Counted from the stretch's first letter, positions 1 to 5,571 are shown. The stretch: DNA of 5,876 nucleotides from an uncultured Collinsella sp. (GCA_900550355.1 URRT01000113.1:1-5876), one strand, 5' to 3'. Translations and numbers: made by a program. Notes: generated by a model from the sequence alone, not told the origin.

Positions 1-1232
1 GGGCAGACCACCGGCCACGGGCCCCCGCCCCCCACCCCAGCCGCCACGGCGTCGCCCCAAAAGACCGAGGTATCGATAAAGACCACGTCGGATTCGCGAC
101 GCAGAACATCAAGCAGTAGCTCCACCGGACGCGCCATGAGCTCAGCTTGCTCGGGCGCCGCGACGGGACCCCAGAGCGTAACGCCCGGCGCCACGCGCAT
201 CGATGTGGCTACGATATCCCGCCCGGTGAGCGCGGCCCGTGTCGCCGGCATATCGCGCGGAGCATCGACGCCTAACAAGTCGTAAAGGTTTCCAAACATG
301 AGGTCCAAGTCGAGCACAGCGGCACGCAAACCCAGCAACGACGCCGCATGCGCCATAGTGGCAACGATCGTCGACTTGCCGCAACCGCCCGAACCCGAAA
401 CGGCGCAGACGACCGGTGCCCGACGAGACGGAATCGAAGCGTCCGCCGACAGCGCGGGGGCTGACGGCGCAGGAACCGGCGACACGGACGCGGGCGATAA
501 CATCCCCGTCTCCCCCGCCGCGGTCACGTGCTGAGCCCAAGCCGGCATGGCAGGCTGCCCGGTCTGCGGTTCCGAAGCTAAAGACGCAGCGGCACACGGC
601 TCGCCAGCCCCGGCAAAACCCTCGACCTCGTCGAGCTCATCTGCCAGATTTACGCCGTGCACGTATCCCATATCTTCAGCCAGAACGTCATCGCCATACG
701 GCACCGGCCCTCCAGCGTCATCGTATGCAAGGGGGTCCCGGGGGCGCCGACCATGCTCGGCTTCCGCTTTTCCATATTCATCAACACGCGGGCCTCTTGT
801 AGCGCGAGGCGCCCCGGGTTCCCTATCAACAAAAGCATCGGGCTCAATAGTCATGCGCCGATCGGAATCAACCGTTCCCTCACCCGCGCGCCCGTTGCCG
901 CACAAACTGTGCGCAGCGATGACCTCGGTCGCCCCCGCGCGAAACAGCCCTTCGATATCCGACGGGTCGAGTGTCTCGATCAACACGACGACACGACTCA
1001 CGCGGCCCTCGGCCGTCAGGCGCGCAACGGTCTTCCGCACGTCTTCGGTATCGAACAGAGACGCCGCGATGATGGCGGCACCGCGGCGCGACGGAAACGC
1101 CCGCGCCATGGATACCAACCCGTCCAGGTCGCCCACGCGAAGCACCTGCGCGCCCACATCGCGACCCTCGACTTCCTGCTGTAGCAGCCCGTAATCGCCG
1201 CACGCGCAGCACGCAAGCCAGATCGCCTTCAT
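1..1232 (-). CDS. CpaE/TadZ-like pilus-assembly ATPase, partial (3' end off the left edge)
   Basis: This is a ParA/MinD-superfamily ATPase of the CpaE/TadZ type, which localises and helps assemble Tad/Flp pili at the cytoplasmic membrane. About 410 codons are visible; the C-terminus lies outside. Residues 1-110 (starting MKAIWLACCACGDYG) look like the degenerate receiver-like domain of this family. Residues 125-270 are a low-complexity Pro/Ala/acidic linker with no visible fold. The ATPase core follows: deviant Walker A SGSGGCGKST at about 279-288, the CpaE-like DLDLMFGN at 308-315, and VVFIDTSVFWGD (Walker B region) at 383-394. The ATG start overlaps the stop of cpaB by one base (TGATG), so translation is probably coupled. 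The last visible residues (GVGGGGPW, about 399-406) are unusual for the family and are encoded by a C-rich run at the window edge. The family call is firm; exact orthology is inferred from the CpaB neighbour. Confidence 0.86.
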   Translation of the reverse strand, partial: MKAIWLACCACGDYGLLQQEVEGRDVGAQVLRVGDLDGLVSMARAFPSRRGAAIIAASLFDTEDVRKTVARLTAEGRVSRVVVLIETLDPSDIEGLFRAGATEVIAAHSLCGNGRAGEGTVDSDRRMTIEPDAFVDREPGAPRATRGPRVDEYGKAEAEHGRRPRDPLAYDDAGGPVPYGDDVLAEDMGYVHGVNLADELDEVEGFAGAGEPCAAASLASEPQTGQPAMPAWAQHVTAAGETGMLSPASVSPVPAPSAPALSADASIPSRRAPVVCAVSGSGGCGKSTIVATMAHAASLLGLRAAVLDLDLMFGNLYDLLGVDAPRDMPATRAALTGRDIVATSMRVAPGVTLWGPVAAPEQAELMARPVELLLDVLRRESDVVFIDTSVFWGDAVAAGVGGGGPWPVVC

Positions 1233-1891
1233 CACTCGTCGCCTCCGCTCTTTTTGCCGCGCGCCGTGGCGGGAATCGTCAAGCTGACCGTTCCCTTTCC
1301 CGAGGCTCCCAGCAATTCCTTGACATCTTCGGGGTCTGCCGCCAGCGTCACCCACTCGATCTTGCCTTCACGCGTGGTGCCGGCATCTTCGCTGGTATCG
1401 ATCACGTACGCGCCGCACAAACGATCAGTCACGCTATCTTTTTGCACGTACACGTCCACATAGCTGCCCACGCCCGCGGCGCCGCCGACCGAGTGCTCGG
1501 CATCGACCGCCACCGAAACGGCCACTTTGCCTTTAGGCACCTCGAGCTTGTGGCTCTCGGCCTTGGTGTAGACATTGCAAATCACGGCGTTTTTGGGAAT
1601 GCGCGAGGTCGTCACGTCGCCGCGCACCTGACGCAGCTCGGTCGCCGCATCACGCGGCAGCAGACTCGCCAGCCATTCCTGAGTTATGACATTAGTCTCG
1701 TCGAGGGTCTCGCCCGCATCGATATCGCGCGCCGCGACGCACACCTCAACGCGGTCGCCGCCATATTTTGCCAAAGTCTCGGCCTGGGCCTGCTCGGCTT
1801 GCGAGCGGATCGACGAGCCGTAGACCATGCAGAGCGCCGCGGCAAGCACGCCCGCGACCAAACTGATGGCGATGCGCTTGCTCTTGTTCAC
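1232..1891 (-). CDS. cpaB: CpaB/RcpC-type Flp pilus assembly protein (SAF domain)
   Basis: This 219-residue protein has one N-terminal membrane segment (about 7-25, IAISLVAGVLAAALCMVYG). A SAF domain follows at about 48-108, with the typical AARDIDAGETLDETNV and a later RIPKNAVI. The RcpC-like C-terminal domain spans about 118-207, with VAVSVAVDAEHSVGGAAGVG and YVDVYV. CpaB/RcpC proteins are periplasm- or exterior-facing components of the Tad pilus machine, thought to act at the secretion channel or in wall passage. The start is GTG at 1891, not an upstream in-frame codon at 1975, because GAGAGGAG sits five bases before it and the encoded protein then begins directly with a membrane anchor. 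It is the first visible gene of the operon and overlaps the CpaE-like ATPase by one base. The symbol follows the family; local nomenclature may differ. Confidence 0.87.
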   Translation of the reverse strand: MNKSKRIAISLVAGVLAAALCMVYGSSIRSQAEQAQAETLAKYGGDRVEVCVAARDIDAGETLDETNVITQEWLASLLPRDAATELRQVRGDVTTSRIPKNAVICNVYTKAESHKLEVPKGKVAVSVAVDAEHSVGGAAGVGSYVDVYVQKDSVTDRLCGAYVIDTSEDAGTTREGKIEWVTLAADPEDVKELLGASGKGTVSLTIPATARGKKSGGDE

Positions 1892-1896
1892 GGCCG

Positions 1897-1904
1897 CTCC
1901 TCTC
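1897..1904 (-). promoter_or_regulatory. Ribosome binding site deciding the cpaB start
   Basis: Read on the minus strand, GAGAGGAG lies five bases upstream of the GTG at 1891. The in-frame upstream start candidate at 1975 has no comparable site, so the shorter protein is preferred. Confidence 0.8.
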
Positions 1905-1906
1905 AA

Positions 1907-1932
1907 GGTAGCACCGGGCAAATGCCCGTACC
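1907..1932 (-). promoter_or_regulatory. 5' leader hairpin directly before the cpaB ribosome binding site
   Basis: CGGGC (1915-1919) pairs with GCCCG (1924-1928) around a four-base loop. An outer GGTA (1907-1910) pairs with TACC (1929-1932), with a four-base bulge (1911-1914) on one side. On the minus strand the structure ends three bases before the GAGAGGAG site of cpaB, so it could influence translation initiation of the pilus operon or stabilise the transcript end. No known riboswitch class is recognised and no U-run follows, so it is not a terminator. Confidence 0.45.
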
Positions 1933-2002
1933 ACCATTGTCTGGGCGACCAGGGCGCAAAGCGGCGCAATCGCAATCTTGGTTTTACGTGTCAAACCAAT
2001 TG

Positions 2003-2052
2003 CTGACCAAAAGCTGACCAGCCCGTCAAGCTCGTGGCAAGGTTTTGGTCAG
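2003..2052. repeat. Phased CTGACCA boxes (candidate operator upstream of the pilus genes)
   Basis: CTGACCAAAA at 2003-2012 is exactly inverted as TTTTGGTCAG at 2043-2052, and a third copy CTGACCA lies at 2014-2020 in the same orientation as the first. Box centres are 2006, 2017 and 2049, i.e. separated by 11 and 32 bases, close to one and three helical turns. They therefore face one side of the helix, as expected for a binding site of a dimeric or cooperative regulator. They lie in the 252-base gap between the rsgA terminator and cpaB, where the pilus promoter should be. No clear -35/-10 pair could be fixed. The regulator is unknown. Confidence 0.55.
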
Positions 2053-2090
2053 AACGTCGGCAAAACGTATATTTAGAGGCGATTTGGCAG

Positions 2091-2126
2091 CAAAAAAGCC
2101 GCCTCCCAAACAGTTGGAAGACGGCT
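2091..2126 (-). terminator. Intrinsic terminator of rsgA
   Basis: On the minus strand a 13-base-pair stem (arms 2114-2126 and 2097-2109, with two U-G wobbles) closes a four-base loop and is followed by a run of U (complement of A at 2092-2097). It begins 18 bases after the rsgA stop codon. The G-U pairs form only on the minus strand, which fixes the direction. Confidence 0.88.
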
Positions 2127-2143
2127 GTCATAGGAAAATTCAA

Positions 2144-3328
2144 TTACAGATGGACATCGGGGTCGAGCATTTGGGCACTCACGCGCATGGATGACGCCAG
2201 GTTTTGGAACGTTTCCAGACGCAGACTGTCGATCTGTCCGGCATCTTCGGCCTCGCGAACGGCGCAACCCGGCTCGTGAGTGTGCGTGCAATCGCCAAAC
2301 CGGCACGCACGCGACGCCTCGACGATCTCGGGGAAGGCACGCGCCAGGCCCCGCTCATGCCCCACAAGCGGCAGGCTGCGCAGGCCCGGGGCATCGGCGA
2401 TCACGCCGGCGTCGCCCGGCAGCGCCACCATCACGCGCGCAACCGTGGTGTGGCGACCTTGGTCATCACGCTCGCGCACGCCGCCAGTGGCCAGCGCATC
2501 GTGGCCCAGCAGCGCATTGAGCAGCGTCGACTTGCCGGCACCCGACTCGCCCAGAATCATGGCGCAACTCCCGGCAGGCACGCAGGCACGGACCTCGTCC
2601 AGACCGAGGCCCTCGGCAGAAGACGTCACGATTACGCGCACGTCCGGACCCACCAGACGGCGCACGCGGTCCAGATCGCGCTCGAGCTCATCGGCCTCGC
2701 AGCGGTCGGCCTTGGTGAGCACCACCACCGGCTCGGCATCGCAATCGAGCGCCAACACCAGTGAGCGCGCCACGCGATCGAGCAGCACCTCGCCGGCGCC
2801 GAGCGCCTGCACGATCAGCACGCTGTCGACGTTGGAGCAGAGCACCTGGCGCTCACCGCGGGCACGGCCACGCCAACGCTCAAAGCTCGTACGGCGCGGC
2901 AGTACGCACTCGATCACGCCCATGTCGTGCCCGGGAGCACGGCGAACCGCCACGCGGTCGCCCACGGCGGGCAGCAAGACCTCGTCCTCGCCACGCGACT
3001 TGGCAAACCCTACGGCATGCTCGGCACGAAACGTGTCATCGGCAGTCGCCACCAGCGGAAACCCGCGGTCCAGGCGCACCACGGCACCAAGCTGCATCTG
3101 CTCGGGCTCCTCGGCATGTGCACAGAAATCATCAAATGCAGTCTGCTGAGCCTCATCGACCGGCAGGTCATCAAACGCCGGAACGTCCTGTAGCGCGTCG
3201 AGCCCCGGCACACTCGCCAGCAACTCCTCAGCAGATGCGGGAGCCTCGGTCGCGAGCTTCCGACGACGATCGCGCTTAGCCCGCGCCCCCGTCGTCTTTT
3301 TCTTCGCCTTAGCCTTAGCCTTGCCCAC
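2144..3328 (-). CDS. rsgA: Ribosome small-subunit-dependent GTPase RsgA (YjeQ)
   Basis: RsgA is a circularly permuted GTPase that binds the 30S subunit and releases or checks late assembly factors during ribosome maturation in the cytoplasm. In this 394-residue version an OB-fold region (about 80-145) is followed by the GTPase motifs in permuted order: G4 TKAD (205-208), G1 GESGAGKST (260-268), G2 region RHTT (292-295) and G3 DAPG (312-315). The C-terminal zinc site is Cys342-x4-Cys347-x-His349-x5-Cys355 within CRFGDCTHTHEPGC, diagnostic of the family. The first 24 residues are very rich in Lys/Arg and are followed by an acidic stretch, an N-terminal extension longer than in the roughly 350-residue E. 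coli protein. G3 has Ala where Thr is usual (DTPG). The GTG start at 3328 is chosen because GGGAGG precedes it by five bases; an in-frame GTG at 3352 has no such site. It may be read through from the regulator gene 41 bases upstream. Confidence 0.97.
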   Translation of the reverse strand: MGKAKAKAKKKTTGARAKRDRRRKLATEAPASAEELLASVPGLDALQDVPAFDDLPVDEAQQTAFDDFCAHAEEPEQMQLGAVVRLDRGFPLVATADDTFRAEHAVGFAKSRGEDEVLLPAVGDRVAVRRAPGHDMGVIECVLPRRTSFERWRGRARGERQVLCSNVDSVLIVQALGAGEVLLDRVARSLVLALDCDAEPVVVLTKADRCEADELERDLDRVRRLVGPDVRVIVTSSAEGLGLDEVRACVPAGSCAMILGESGAGKSTLLNALLGHDALATGGVRERDDQGRHTTVARVMVALPGDAGVIADAPGLRSLPLVGHERGLARAFPEIVEASRACRFGDCTHTHEPGCAVREAEDAGQIDSLRLETFQNLASSMRVSAQMLDPDVHL

Positions 3329-3333
3329 AAACG

Positions 3334-3339
3334 CCTCCC
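3334..3339 (-). promoter_or_regulatory. Ribosome binding site deciding the rsgA start
   Basis: GGGAGG on the minus strand lies five bases before the GTG at 3328. It falls inside the coding stretch of the longer alternative starting at 3352, which argues for the shorter product beginning VGKAKAKAK. Confidence 0.75.
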
Positions 3340-3369
3340 AGCACAAAACCACACAACTGAGCAGGTATT

Positions 3370-3621
3370 TTAACGCATTGTTCCGTCCGACTTACCAAAT
3401 GCTGCGGCGTACTCGTCATCATCCATCCAATCGATGATGTCGCCGGGCTTGCAATGAAGCGCCTCGCACATTGCTTGAAGTGTAGAAAAGCGGATCCCCT
3501 TGAGTCTTCCCGTTTTAATTCGAGACAGATTAACAGGCGATATTCCAATGATTTCGGCAAGTTCCTGCGACGAGATTTTACGGTCCGCCATCACGCGGTC
3601 AAGACGCATAACAATCGGCAC
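3370..3621 (-). CDS. Small XRE-family helix-turn-helix regulator, YozG-like
   Basis: This 83-residue protein consists almost entirely of one DNA-binding domain (about 5-66). SSQELAEIIGIS (17-28) provides the first helix-turn-helix helices, PVNLSRIKTGRLKGI (29-43) the recognition helix and turn, and FSTLQAMCEALHCKPGDIIDW (45-65) the closing helices; the last is a family hallmark. The tail (66-83) is acidic then short. Such compact regulators (COG3655 type) are typically encoded next to a DUF2975 membrane protein, as here: the partner gene ends 11 bases upstream. The GTG start at 3621 is preceded by AGGGGG; an internal ATG at 3609 is a less likely alternative. The regulator may control its own module and perhaps the divergent cassette beginning at 4283. 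No ligand-sensing domain is present. Confidence 0.9.
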   Translation of the reverse strand: MPIVMRLDRVMADRKISSQELAEIIGISPVNLSRIKTGRLKGIRFSTLQAMCEALHCKPGDIIDWMDDDEYAAAFGKSDGTMR

Positions 3622-3632
3622 CGTGCCACCCC

Positions 3633-4121
3633 CTAGAGAATCTCGTCTGCATCTTCCTGCAATACCCTACCGTATTCAAAGACCCCCGCCAACGCAAAGA
3701 AAACGAGTCCGTAAGAAAGCGATTGAAAATCAAACTCGGGAAACACGGGCTCAGCCGTTCCAAGAACATTGCTGTATGGCAATTGAATCGTCGGCCATAT
3801 GATGCTGATGACGGCTTTTACCGACATCAGGAGGCCAGCCGCGACCAAAATCCTGGTCTGCCACTTACCAAAAGGACGACCCTCATGCCTGACTTTCGCC
3901 GTCAGAATCGTAAACAGAAGAAACGTTGCAGCGTCGCAAAGCGTGCTAACCATAAACAAGAGCAGAAATCCGCCGCTCACCGCAGAGATACCCTCGATGA
4001 GCAACAGGTTCGCAAGATGAACGAACAACACCACGCAACATAGCGCTTGAACCGCCAGGGCGATACAGAAGATTGTCAGAAAACTCGTCGTCAACCGCAG
4101 ATGTATATCGCGATCTTTCAT
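3633..4121 (-). CDS. DUF2975-type four-helix membrane protein
   Basis: This 162-residue protein has four predicted membrane segments: about 14-36, 47-74, 90-111 and 133-150. A basic cytosolic stretch (KVRHEGRPFGKWQTR, 76-90) lies between the second and third. The C-terminal FEYGRVLQEDADEIL (148-162) matches the DUF2975 family signature (FeyG-x-x-LQ-x-E-x-DE-like). The biochemical role of the family is unknown. It is commonly paired with a YozG-like regulator, and the two form an operon here (11-base gap, TAG stop at 3635-3633). The ATG at 4121 is preceded by AAGGAGGAG, so the in-frame upstream extension to 4193 is rejected. A plausible idea, not shown by sequence, is that the membrane protein senses envelope state and acts through the small regulator. 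Confidence 0.86.
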   Translation of the reverse strand: MKDRDIHLRLTTSFLTIFCIALAVQALCCVVLFVHLANLLLIEGISAVSGGFLLLFMVSTLCDAATFLLFTILTAKVRHEGRPFGKWQTRILVAAGLLMSVKAVISIIWPTIQLPYSNVLGTAEPVFPEFDFQSLSYGLVFFALAGVFEYGRVLQEDADEIL

Positions 4122-4282
4122 TTCTCCTCCTTTTTTCCTTATTTCCCTGCGTTCATTGTACTTTTCAATCCAACCGCTCTCGCTCAAAACCATTTACCGG
4201 CAAATCGATACCGTTCATTTTAAAAAATCTTTATTTAATGTTTTATATAAATTAATTTAACTTTATAGAGTTTGGAGGACCC
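4122..4282. promoter_or_regulatory. Divergent AT-rich intergenic control region
   Basis: This region separates the leftward DUF2975/XRE operon from the rightward three-gene cassette, so both probably start transcription here. For the left operon TACAAT (complement of 4155-4160) is a good -10 candidate, giving a leader of about 27 bases; no convincing -35 was found. For the right operon TATAAA at 4246-4251 is a candidate -10, again without a clear -35. A 10-base perfect palindrome AAATTAATTT at 4249-4258 overlaps the latter and could be an operator for the small XRE regulator. Bases 4201-4260 contain only 9 G/C out of 60, in strong contrast with the left half of the window. Confidence 0.5.
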
Positions 4283-4717
4283 ATGAGAAAGCAAACCGTC
4301 CTTATCCTTATCTTATCGCTGTCCCTTTTCGCCCTCTTCTCGTCAGTACGAACCAATTCCGATCCAATCAATATCTCATTGCCCGAATTTCGATCGAAAT
4401 TAAGCAAAGACGAATCTTTTATCGTGCAAATTGAGCTGGAGGGCTGCCCGGCCTGTGAAGAACTCCGTGCGGCAGAGCGCTCGCTTTCGCCGAGTCTCAA
4501 GAACGACATCGAGATCCTCGTTGTCCCTAAGAGCCAAAAGGAAGTTGATAGGGAAACACTTAAGGCGCTTCTGCCGTCATTCGAGTTTTATCCTTCAATT
4601 TTTGCCATCTCTGAAGGAAAGATAGCGTCCGAGTTCGACCTTTCCACGCTTGATTCGTTTGAAATGCGTTTCACGGATTGGAGGCTGAATCTGAACAACA
4701 CAGCAATGTCAAGCTAA
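4283..4717 (+). CDS. Exported or membrane-anchored thioredoxin-fold protein (Bta/PedC-like)
   Basis: This 144-residue protein has an N-terminal hydrophobic segment (about 5-20, TVLILILSLSLFALFS) after a short basic start, so it is exported or anchored facing outward. The rest fits a compact thioredoxin fold: FIVQIELEGCPACEEL has the active-site CxxC (Cys55-Pro-Ala-Cys58) right after a beta strand. A second strand follows (IEILVVPKS, 76-84), and FEFYPSIFAISEGK supplies a cis-proline candidate (Pro104) and the last strands. Layout and length resemble bacteriocin transport accessory proteins (Bta, PedC), which help form or protect disulfides in secreted peptides; this is a resemblance recalled, not searched. 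The start has TTGGAGG six to eight bases upstream. It heads a three-gene set with gaps of 17 and 9 bases. The likely partner is the next product, whose mature part has only two cysteines. A general extracytoplasmic disulfide oxidoreductase is the alternative. Confidence 0.72.
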   Translation: MRKQTVLILILSLSLFALFSSVRTNSDPINISLPEFRSKLSKDESFIVQIELEGCPACEELRAAERSLSPSLKNDIEILVVPKSQKEVDRETLKALLPSFEFYPSIFAISEGKIASEFDLSTLDSFEMRFTDWRLNLNNTAMSS

Positions 4718-4734
4718 ATGTCAGGAGGATACAC

Positions 4735-5232
4735 ATGCTACGCAACGTTCCCGTAAGCCGTAAGTCATTCATCGCAAGCGCAGTTGCGCTTTGCTCAATT
4801 GCCATTTCACCAAAGCAATCTAAGGCGCAACCTCTTGAAGTAGAGTTCCCTTCTGCCGAAGAGTACATTGAAGCTGTCAATGAGTCCGGCACAGGATGGA
4901 CGACATACGCACTAGATGAAAACGGAGATGTCCAAATTATCGATCGATTCCAGACCCTGTCTTTGGATGATTTAGCAACTGCCACACGCGGCGCTAAAGA
5001 ATGGATCGTCAAAATTGCCATTTTTATTGGAAAAGAACTCATCGGCTATGTAACGGGGCTTGTAATCGACGGACTGATTAAGAAGATCATAAGCAAAACC
5101 GGAGGTACTTGGCCTGAGTATGCAGCAAAGCAACTCCTTGGACACCCCGTACCCGCAGGCAACGCGTACCGTCTACCTTGCAGCGTCTATCCCCCCAACT
5201 CCGGAGAATACATTCGTTGTATAAATAGTTAG
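4735..5232 (+). CDS. Secreted protein of unknown family with amphipathic segment and C-terminal two-Cys loop
   Basis: I do not recognise a family. The 165-residue precursor begins at ATG 4735, with CAGGAGG eight bases upstream; an earlier in-frame start at 4678 overlaps the preceding gene and lacks such a site. A signal peptide is clear: basic start with SRKSFI (8-13, similar to a twin-arginine motif with Lys for the second Arg), hydrophobic core 12-24 and an A-type cleavage site SKA/Q at about 31/32. The mature part has an acidic N-terminal region (32-82). It then has a long hydrophobic/amphipathic stretch (about 89-120) with glycines at 99, 104, 108 and 113 flanked by lysines. A Pro/Tyr-rich tail holds Cys149 and Cys162, the only mature cysteines, 12 residues apart, so one intramolecular disulfide loop is likely. 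It lies between the thioredoxin-like gene and a small membrane protein. The pattern suits a secreted membrane-active effector such as a bacteriocin-like protein, but this is inference; a cell-surface structural role is possible. Confidence 0.75.
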   Translation: MLRNVPVSRKSFIASAVALCSIAISPKQSKAQPLEVEFPSAEEYIEAVNESGTGWTTYALDENGDVQIIDRFQTLSLDDLATATRGAKEWIVKIAIFIGKELIGYVTGLVIDGLIKKIISKTGGTWPEYAAKQLLGHPVPAGNAYRLPCSVYPPNSGEYIRCINS

Positions 5233-5241
5233 GATACGGCT

Positions 5242-5571
5242 ATGTTGCCAGTCATCATTGCCCCCGTAATTGGTGTATGGGGCATCCAGTATTTCCTCAA
5301 CAAGAAGTGGCTCTGGGGCATTGGGTGCATAGCGATAACATTAATATGCTATTTCCTTAGCCTCATTGTCAAAGCATGCTGGCCGAGCGCCATCTCTTTT
5401 GGAATTGCTCTTCTCAGCTCGGTCCAGCTATATGGAAGCAAAAAGGGTTTGTCCTTCTTTAATGCCCTGATATCGGCTCCGCTACCTCTGCAAATCTACT
5501 GGGGAATTATGGCCGTCATCGTTCTCTTTATGCCTCAAATCCCCTTCAGCGACGTTCCCGGCTTCTCCTAA
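5242..5571 (+). CDS. Small four-helix membrane protein, unknown family (possible immunity protein)
   Basis: This 109-residue, very hydrophobic protein has four likely membrane helices: about 2-18, 24-44, 47-63 and 82-99. Lysine pairs at 21-22 and 67-68 lie in the loops after helices 1 and 3, which by the positive-inside rule puts both loops in the cytosol and both termini outside. The tail is short and Pro-rich (PQIPFSDVPGFS). The ATG at 5242 starts 9 bases after the previous stop, with AGGA seven bases upstream, so it is almost certainly co-transcribed with the secreted protein. I recognise no named family. Position directly behind a secreted candidate effector, small size and multiple helices fit an immunity or export-helper protein, but nothing in the residues proves that. 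Codon use and GC are low like the two genes before it. Confidence 0.75.
   Translation: MLPVIIAPVIGVWGIQYFLNKKWLWGIGCIAITLICYFLSLIVKACWPSAISFGIALLSSVQLYGSKKGLSFFNALISAPLPLQIYWGIMAVIVLFMPQIPFSDVPGFS

Noticed and set aside
142..597. Minus-strand open frame of 151 codons
   Set aside because: It is a shifted frame inside the CpaE/TadZ gene; the correct frame shows Walker motifs, while this one is Arg/Gly-rich noise typical of GC-rich shadows.
547..1194. Plus-strand open frame of 215 codons
   Set aside because: Antisense to the CpaE/TadZ gene, low-complexity Ser/Pro/Arg composition, no recognisable domain.
1892..1990. c-di-GMP riboswitch in the cpaB leader
   Set aside because: A single short hairpin is present; the conserved core of that riboswitch is not seen.
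1746..1994. Minus-strand frame starting TTG at 1994 with a mildly signal-like N-terminus
   Set aside because: No ribosome binding site, overlaps cpaB in another frame and turns into Arg-rich noise.
2280..3149. Plus-strand open frame of 289 codons
   Set aside because: It lies entirely opposite rsgA, is Ser/Arg/Thr-rich without motifs, and has no ribosome binding site; the rsgA motifs prove the other strand.
4671..5042. Minus-strand open frame of 123 codons opposite the cassette
   Set aside because: Antisense to two well-supported genes with good ribosome binding sites; no start context and no motif.
4735..5232. Assignment of the secreted protein to the lactococcin 972 or pediocin families
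   Set aside because: The length, the position of the cysteines and the absence of YGNGV or the repeated aromatic/Gly pattern do not match either family.
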